Assembly: GCF_014133895.1 (NCBI RefSeq)
Contig: NC_050727.1
Coordinates: 124,001-188,000, forward strand
Length of the DNA stretch: 64,000 bases
Source: Torulaspora globosa
Taxonomy: Eukaryota > Ascomycota > Saccharomycetes > Saccharomycetales > Saccharomycetaceae
Direction: 5' to 3'
Translations under genes and position numbers: made by a program
The notes under the pieces: model-generated
What the model was told of the DNA's origin: nothing
Databases searched by the model: none
Seen by the model: the letters and a program-made list of their open reading frames with translations, nothing else
Part shown: positions 59,901 to 64,000 of the stretch, one piece after another
How positions within the stretch are numbered: the first letter of the stretch is position 1
Layout: each line of letters opens with the position of its first letter

Positions 59901-62900
59901 GCTGTGGATCCTTTGGAAAAGATTACAGACGCATATTTGGATCAGTACCTATGGTATGAAGCTGACGAGAGGAACCTCTTTCCTAATTGGATAAAACCGA
60001 GCGATGCTGAAATACCCCCTCTGCTGGTATACAAATGGTGTCAGGGTTTGAACAATCTTACTGACGTCTGGGATGTCTCAAATGGTCAGTCAACCGCAAT
60101 TTTAGAAACCAGGCTGGGAGAAATGGCAGAAAAAGTGGACTTCACTCTGCTAAATAGATTACTGAGACTCATTGTCGATCCCAACATTGCGGACTATATG
60201 ACTGCCAAAAATAATGTGGTTCTTAACTACAAAGATATGGCCCATGTGAATAAATATGGGTTGATCAGAGGCCTACAGTTTGCTTCCTTTATATACCAGT
60301 ATTACGGTTTGGTTATGGATCTCCTCCTACTTGGGCCGGAAAGAGCAAATGACTTGGCTGGCGGGCCTGAAAGTCCCAACGATTTCATGCAATTTAAAGA
60401 TATTGAAACAGAGAAAAGAAACCCAATTAGGTTATACGTTCGCTACCTGGATAAAGTGTACATTTTATTCCAGTTTGAGGAGAAGGAGGCTGACGAACTC
60501 ACTGAGGACTATCTTTCGGAGAATCCTGATCCCAATTTTGCAAATGCTGTGGGCTACAATAACAAAAAATGTTGGCCAAGAGATGCGCGCATGAGATTGA
60601 TGCGCCAAGATGTAAACTTGGGCCGAGCAATTTTTTGGGAGATGGAAAGTCGGATACCCTCATCATTGGCTGTGCTCAAGTGGGAGACTAGTTTCGTTTC
60701 CGTCTACAGCAAGGATAATCCTAATCTATTATTCACAATGTGTGGCTTCGAAGTACGCATTTTGCCAAAGCACAGGATAGACGAGGTGATCTATACTAGT
60801 GAAGGTGTCTGGGATCTTTTGGATGATAATACGAAGGAAAGAACTGCTAAGGCATTCCTCAAAGTGTCACAGGAGGCCATAGAAGATTTCGATAGCAAGA
60901 TTCGTGGCATACTGATGGCATCGGGATCTACAACGTTTACTAAGATTGCAGCAAAGTGGAATACTGCTTTACTCTCACTTTTTGCATACTTTAGGGAAGC
61001 AATTGTAGCAACAGAGCCTCTGCTAGACGTCCTGGTAAAGTCAGAAACACGTATCCAGAATAGAGTCAAGCTTGGCTTGAATTCCAAAATGCCGACACGT
61101 TTTCCGCCAGCTGTTTTCTACACTCCCAAGGAGCTTGGAGGTTTAGGGATGATAAGCGCATCTCACATTCTAATTCCGGCTTCTGATTTGACATGGTCAA
61201 GGCAAACGGAAACCGGAGTTACACACTTTAGGTCAGGGATGAGCCATGAGGATGAAAAATTGATACCTACTATATTTCGATACATAACAACGTGGGAAAA
61301 CGAGTTTTTAGACTCTCGAAGAGTGTGGGCCGAATACGCTGCCAAAAGACATGAGGCCCTGCAGCAAAATCGCAGACTCGCATTTGAGGAATTGGAAGGT
61401 TCTTGGGATAGAGGTATACCAAGGATCAGCACCTTGTTTCAAAAGGATCGTCATGTCTTAGCCTATGACAGGGGGCATCGTGTACGCAGAGAATTCAAGA
61501 GTTTCTCATTAGAACGAAACAGTCCTTTTTGGTGGACGAATGCTCACCATGATGGTAAACTATGGAATTTAAATGCATATCGAACTGATGTGATACAGGC
61601 GCTTGGAGGCATAGAAACAATCTTGGAACATACTTTATTCAAGGGTACCGGATTCAGTTCTTGGGAGGGGCTTTTCTGGGAAAAAGCTTCAGGATTCGAG
61701 GACTCTATGCAATTCAAGAAACTTACGCACGCTCAAAGGACTGGCCTGAGTCAGATCCCCAACCGTCGATTTACTTTGTGGTGGTCACCTACAATCAATA
61801 GGGCCAATGTTTACGTTGGATTTCTGGTCCAGCTAGATCTTACTGGGATATTTCTGCATGGAAAGATTCCGACCTTGAAGATTTCTCTGATACAGATTTT
61901 CCGTGCGCATCTGTGGCAAAAAATCCATGAAAGCATCGTCTTTGATGTCTGTCAGATATTGGACGGTGAGTTGGATGTGCTTCAGATTGAAACAGTGACT
62001 AAGGAGGCAGTTCATCCGCGTAAATCTTACAAAATGAATTCTTCAGCTGCGGATGTTACCATGACCAGCATGTATCAGTGGGCTGTATCTAAACCTTCGT
62101 TACTACACGATTCGAAGGATTCTTTCGATGCTACTTATTCAAAGAAAATGTGGTTCGATGTCCAGCTGCGGTATGGTGACTATGATTCTCACGACATATC
62201 AAGGTATGTTCGTGCTAAGTTTCTTGACTACACCACTGATAATGTCAGTATGTACCCATCGGCAACAGGTGTCATGATTGGGATCGATCTCGCTTATAAC
62301 ATGTATGATGCTTACGGAAATTGGTTTAGCGGTCTGAAACCTCTGGTTCAGAATGGTATGCGAACCATCATGAAAGCCAATCCTGCCCTGTATGTTTTAC
62401 GTGAGCGCATCAGGAAAGGTCTTCAGATATACCAGTCAAATATCCAAGAGCCGTTCCTCAACTCATCGAACTACGCAGAGCTATTCAGTAACGACGTTAA
62501 GCTCTTTGTTGATGATACGAACGTATACAGGGTAGCAGTTCACAGAACGCTGGAGGGCAATGTCGCGACGAAAGCTATAAATGGCTGTGTTTTTACCTTG
62601 AATCCCAAAACTGGCCATCTCTTTTTAAAAATCATCCATACCTCAGTTTGGGCAGGTCAGAAGCGTTTGAGTCAGCTAGCCAAATGGAAGACCGCGGAAG
62701 AGGTGAGTGCACTGATCAGGTCCTTACCTAAGGAAGAGCAGCCCAAGCAAATAATTGTTACTCGTAAAGCTATGCTTGATCCATTAGAGGTACACATGTT
62801 AGACTTTCCCAACATTGCAATTAGACCTACTGAGCTGAGATTGCCCTTTTCTGCTTCTATGGCTATCGACAAACTGTCAGATGTGGTTCTGAAAGCGACA

Positions 62901-64000
62901 GAACCGCAAATGGTACTTTTCAACATTTATGACGATTGGCTGGAGAGGGTTTCCTCATACACTGCATTTTCAAGGCTGATTCTTCTTTTGAGGGGCCTGA
63001 AAACGGATGAAGAACAAGCGAAAATGATCCTACTTGGTGATCCGACAATTCCTATAAAGCCTCACCACCTGTGGCCTTCATTTTCTGACGAGAAATGGAT
63101 CGAAATTGAAGCTAAGATGCGTGATTTGATTTTAGGTGCCTATGGAAAGAAGTACAACGTCAACATTTCTGCTTTGACCCAAACTGAAATCAAGGACTTG
63201 ATACTGGGGCAGAATATCAAGGCGCCTTCGGTCAAGAGGCAGAAAATGGCTGAGCTTGAGGCGGCGAGGATTGAGGATCATGCTGATAGTCTCGATGCCG
63301 GAGCATCTAGCGTTATGAAAACTAAGACTGTCAATGCCCAGGGTGAGGAAATAGTCGTCGTTACCTCAGCAAATTACGAAAACGAAGCGTTCTCATCGAA
63401 AAACGAATGGAGGAAAAACGCCATTGCGAACAGTTTGTTATACTTGAAGCTTAACAACATATACGTTGCGTCGGACGACTTCATTGAGGAGAAGGACGTT
63501 TTCGTCCTGCCGAGAAATTTGCTAAAGAAGTTTATCGAGATATCGGATGTGAAAATTCAAGTTGCCGCCTACATGTATGGCTGCTCTTCACCAGAGCACC
63601 CGAATGTCAAAGAAATACGTACTATAGCTCTGTGTCCGCAATTGGGAAATGGCAACTCAGTTCGAATCTGCAAGCCTCCTATCACTGAAGATCAACCAGA
63701 GCTCGAAGATCTGCAACTGCTGGGCTGGGTTCACACTCAGACTCAGGACCTGAAATTCATGACAGCACCTGAAGTAACAACACATACAAGGGTATTTGCG
63801 TCCCACTTCAAGGAAAAAATAGATTTAACTGTCTGCCTGTTACCAGGTTGTGTGTCCCTTGCAGCGTACAACTTGACTGATGAGGGTTACAACTGGGGCA
63901 CTCAAAACCAAGGTGTGGCCGACATCATATCAGAAGGCTTTGATCCAGGCTTTAGCGAGCACGCTCAGCTTCTACTTTCCGAGAGGTTCATGGGAAACTT
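56934..64000 (+). CDS. PRP8: PRP8, U5 snRNP spliceosome core protein (3' end outside window)
   Basis: Central scaffold of the spliceosome active site; it positions U5, U6 and the substrate. From the ATG at 56934 one frame runs 2355 codons to the right edge, where it is cut about 50-70 residues before the expected end (2413 in S. cerevisiae). The start gives the poly-proline N-terminus typical of yeast Prp8 (runs of 5-7 Pro at about 27-75). Then follow the N-terminal domain ([20 protein letters not shown] onward), the reverse-transcriptase-like and thumb region (about 870-1375), the linker, the endonuclease-like domain, the RNase H-like domain (about 1830-2080, [20 protein letters not shown]) and the start of the Jab1/MPN domain. 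Length agreement shows that no intein is present. Confidence 0.99.
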   Translation, partial: MVDQIPPVSTKQTDGRGSISIGSLPPPPPTQFDGDEPPPPPPGFDDGALPPPPPPPGFEDDILQPPPPPPDFDSDITESRIMRTHDSTSHVSGYERAELDNDSIRISSDHKRNLESRYASNSQRKRLKKGKRSSKKVRVATQKPEMPPEHLRKIIDTHSDMASKRFNYDKRAFLGALKYMPHAMLKLVENMPQPWEAVKEVKVLYHVTGAITFVNEIPRVIEPIYTAQWASMWLAMRREKRDRSHFKRMRFPAFDDDEPPLSYAQNILACEPLDPMHLDLDKLEDTFVKDWFYDSRPLANDEDKVNGSSYRRWFLPPPVMANLQRLATPLRNEIQDHNYYYLFDKKAFLTSKALNTAIPGGPKFEPLYPHEEEEDFNEFNSIDRIIFRVPIRSEYRIAFPHLYNSRPRSVEISWYGDPISCLIKNQNDTENPTFFFHSSLNPIIAENDNTNIHRLSDYKISLPQELTPAMADEELVFPDSKDAFELFFSPFPFNKNSGKMVRAQDVPLIKSWYLQHPDEEYPIKTRVSHQKLLKTYVLNELKPKNGISTRKVKLLKDFRNTKYFQQTTIDWVEAGLQLCRQGHNMLNLLIHRRGLTYLHLDYNFNLKPTKTLTTKERKKSRFGNAFHLIRELLKVIKLLVDSHVQYRLGNVDSFQLADAIYYILNHLGQLTGIYRYKYKVMHQIRACKDLKHLVYFRFNKIIGKGPGCGFWQPAWRVWIFFMRGIIPLLERWLGNLLTRQFEGRSNEIIKTTTKQRAEAYYDLELRASVMKDILEMIPEGIRQKKARTVLQHLSEAWRCWKANIPWDVPGMPEPIKNIIERYIKAKANGWISAAHHNRERMRRGAHVEKTVVKKNLGRLTRLWVKNEQERQQLIEKNGPEIQPDEATAIFATMVNWLESRNFSPIPFPPLAYKNDTKILVLALENLKDVYSSKVRLNSTEREELALIEEAFDNPHETLNRIKKYLLTQRVFKSIDLTMVDHYRTISPVFAVDPLEKITDAYLDQYLWYEADERNLFPNWIKPSDAEIPPLLVYKWCQGLNNLTDVWDVSNGQSTAILETRLGEMAEKVDFTLLNRLLRLIVDPNIADYMTAKNNVVLNYKDMAHVNKYGLIRGLQFASFIYQYYGLVMDLLLLGPERANDLAGGPESPNDFMQFKDIETEKRNPIRLYVRYLDKVYILFQFEEKEADELTEDYLSENPDPNFANAVGYNNKKCWPRDARMRLMRQDVNLGRAIFWEMESRIPSSLAVLKWETSFVSVYSKDNPNLLFTMCGFEVRILPKHRIDEVIYTSEGVWDLLDDNTKERTAKAFLKVSQEAIEDFDSKIRGILMASGSTTFTKIAAKWNTALLSLFAYFREAIVATEPLLDVLVKSETRIQNRVKLGLNSKMPTRFPPAVFYTPKELGGLGMISASHILIPASDLTWSRQTETGVTHFRSGMSHEDEKLIPTIFRYITTWENEFLDSRRVWAEYAAKRHEALQQNRRLAFEELEGSWDRGIPRISTLFQKDRHVLAYDRGHRVRREFKSFSLERNSPFWWTNAHHDGKLWNLNAYRTDVIQALGGIETILEHTLFKGTGFSSWEGLFWEKASGFEDSMQFKKLTHAQRTGLSQIPNRRFTLWWSPTINRANVYVGFLVQLDLTGIFLHGKIPTLKISLIQIFRAHLWQKIHESIVFDVCQILDGELDVLQIETVTKEAVHPRKSYKMNSSAADVTMTSMYQWAVSKPSLLHDSKDSFDATYSKKMWFDVQLRYGDYDSHDISRYVRAKFLDYTTDNVSMYPSATGVMIGIDLAYNMYDAYGNWFSGLKPLVQNGMRTIMKANPALYVLRERIRKGLQIYQSNIQEPFLNSSNYAELFSNDVKLFVDDTNVYRVAVHRTLEGNVATKAINGCVFTLNPKTGHLFLKIIHTSVWAGQKRLSQLAKWKTAEEVSALIRSLPKEEQPKQIIVTRKAMLDPLEVHMLDFPNIAIRPTELRLPFSASMAIDKLSDVVLKATEPQMVLFNIYDDWLERVSSYTAFSRLILLLRGLKTDEEQAKMILLGDPTIPIKPHHLWPSFSDEKWIEIEAKMRDLILGAYGKKYNVNISALTQTEIKDLILGQNIKAPSVKRQKMAELEAARIEDHADSLDAGASSVMKTKTVNAQGEEIVVVTSANYENEAFSSKNEWRKNAIANSLLYLKLNNIYVASDDFIEEKDVFVLPRNLLKKFIEISDVKIQVAAYMYGCSSPEHPNVKEIRTIALCPQLGNGNSVRICKPPITEDQPELEDLQLLGWVHTQTQDLKFMTAPEVTTHTRVFASHFKEKIDLTVCLLPGCVSLAAYNLTDEGYNWGTQNQGVADIISEGFDPGFSEHAQLLLSERFMGN

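Noticed and set aside
56934..64000. Prp8 intein, a well-known fungal insertion
   Set aside because: The frame length up to the window edge equals that of intein-free yeast Prp8, and conserved blocks run on without interruption.

Overview
This window is a gene-dense stretch of nuclear DNA from a budding yeast of the family Saccharomycetaceae. It holds intronless genes about 100-300 bp apart, on both strands, and nearly every protein can be read against its Saccharomyces cerevisiae counterpart. I count 31 protein genes and 2 tRNA genes. The first gene (BUD32) and the last (PRP8) are cut by the window edges. I see no transposon, CRISPR array, prophage, rRNA or convincing centromere.

Gene order is the most informative feature. 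S. cerevisiae genes from the right arm of chromosome VII (YGR251-YGR262) and from chromosome VIII (YHR165-YHR188) alternate here in one co-linear series. There is one GND gene and one ENO gene where S. cerevisiae has the ohnolog pairs GND1/GND2 and ENO1/ENO2. This is the double-conserved-synteny pattern expected of a lineage that did not go through the whole-genome duplication (Zygosaccharomyces, Torulaspora, Lachancea and similar). I cannot name the species from sequence alone.

Layout. 1-15.4 kb: BUD32 (tRNA modification kinase), ABZ2 (pABA synthesis), APL6 (AP-3 coat), HSH155 (U2 snRNP), GPI16 (GPI transamidase), IKI1 (Elongator), KOG1 (TORC1). 15.5-24 kb: TNA1-type transporter, a 1.5-kb gene-poor stretch, tRNA-Val(CAC), RAD2 (excision repair), a fast-evolving gene placed as PFS1/ADY1, MTM1. 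24-31 kb: SSP1 (prospore membrane), GND1, RGD3-type F-BAR/RhoGAP, SVP26, tRNA-Thr(UGU). 31-40 kb: a 1-kb gene-poor stretch, then a redox/metal/glycolysis group (OYE, STB5, FMO1, CTR2, enolase). 40-64 kb: SPC97, PUP2, GCN5, ATG7, NMD3, NOP19, DBP8, MTG2, THP2, CDC23, PRP8.

Several promoters carry motifs that fit the function of the gene: Ndt80-type middle sporulation elements before both SSP1 and the PFS1 candidate, PAC/RRPE elements before the ribosome-assembly genes NMD3, NOP19 and DBP8, a proteasome element before PUP2, a Yap1-type site before OYE, and an E-box/Reb1/CATCC cluster before enolase. I found no undescribed biological system. The best leads are these regulatory sites, the rapidly diverging PFS1 candidate, a RhoGAP domain that seems to lack its arginine finger, and two gene-poor stretches.
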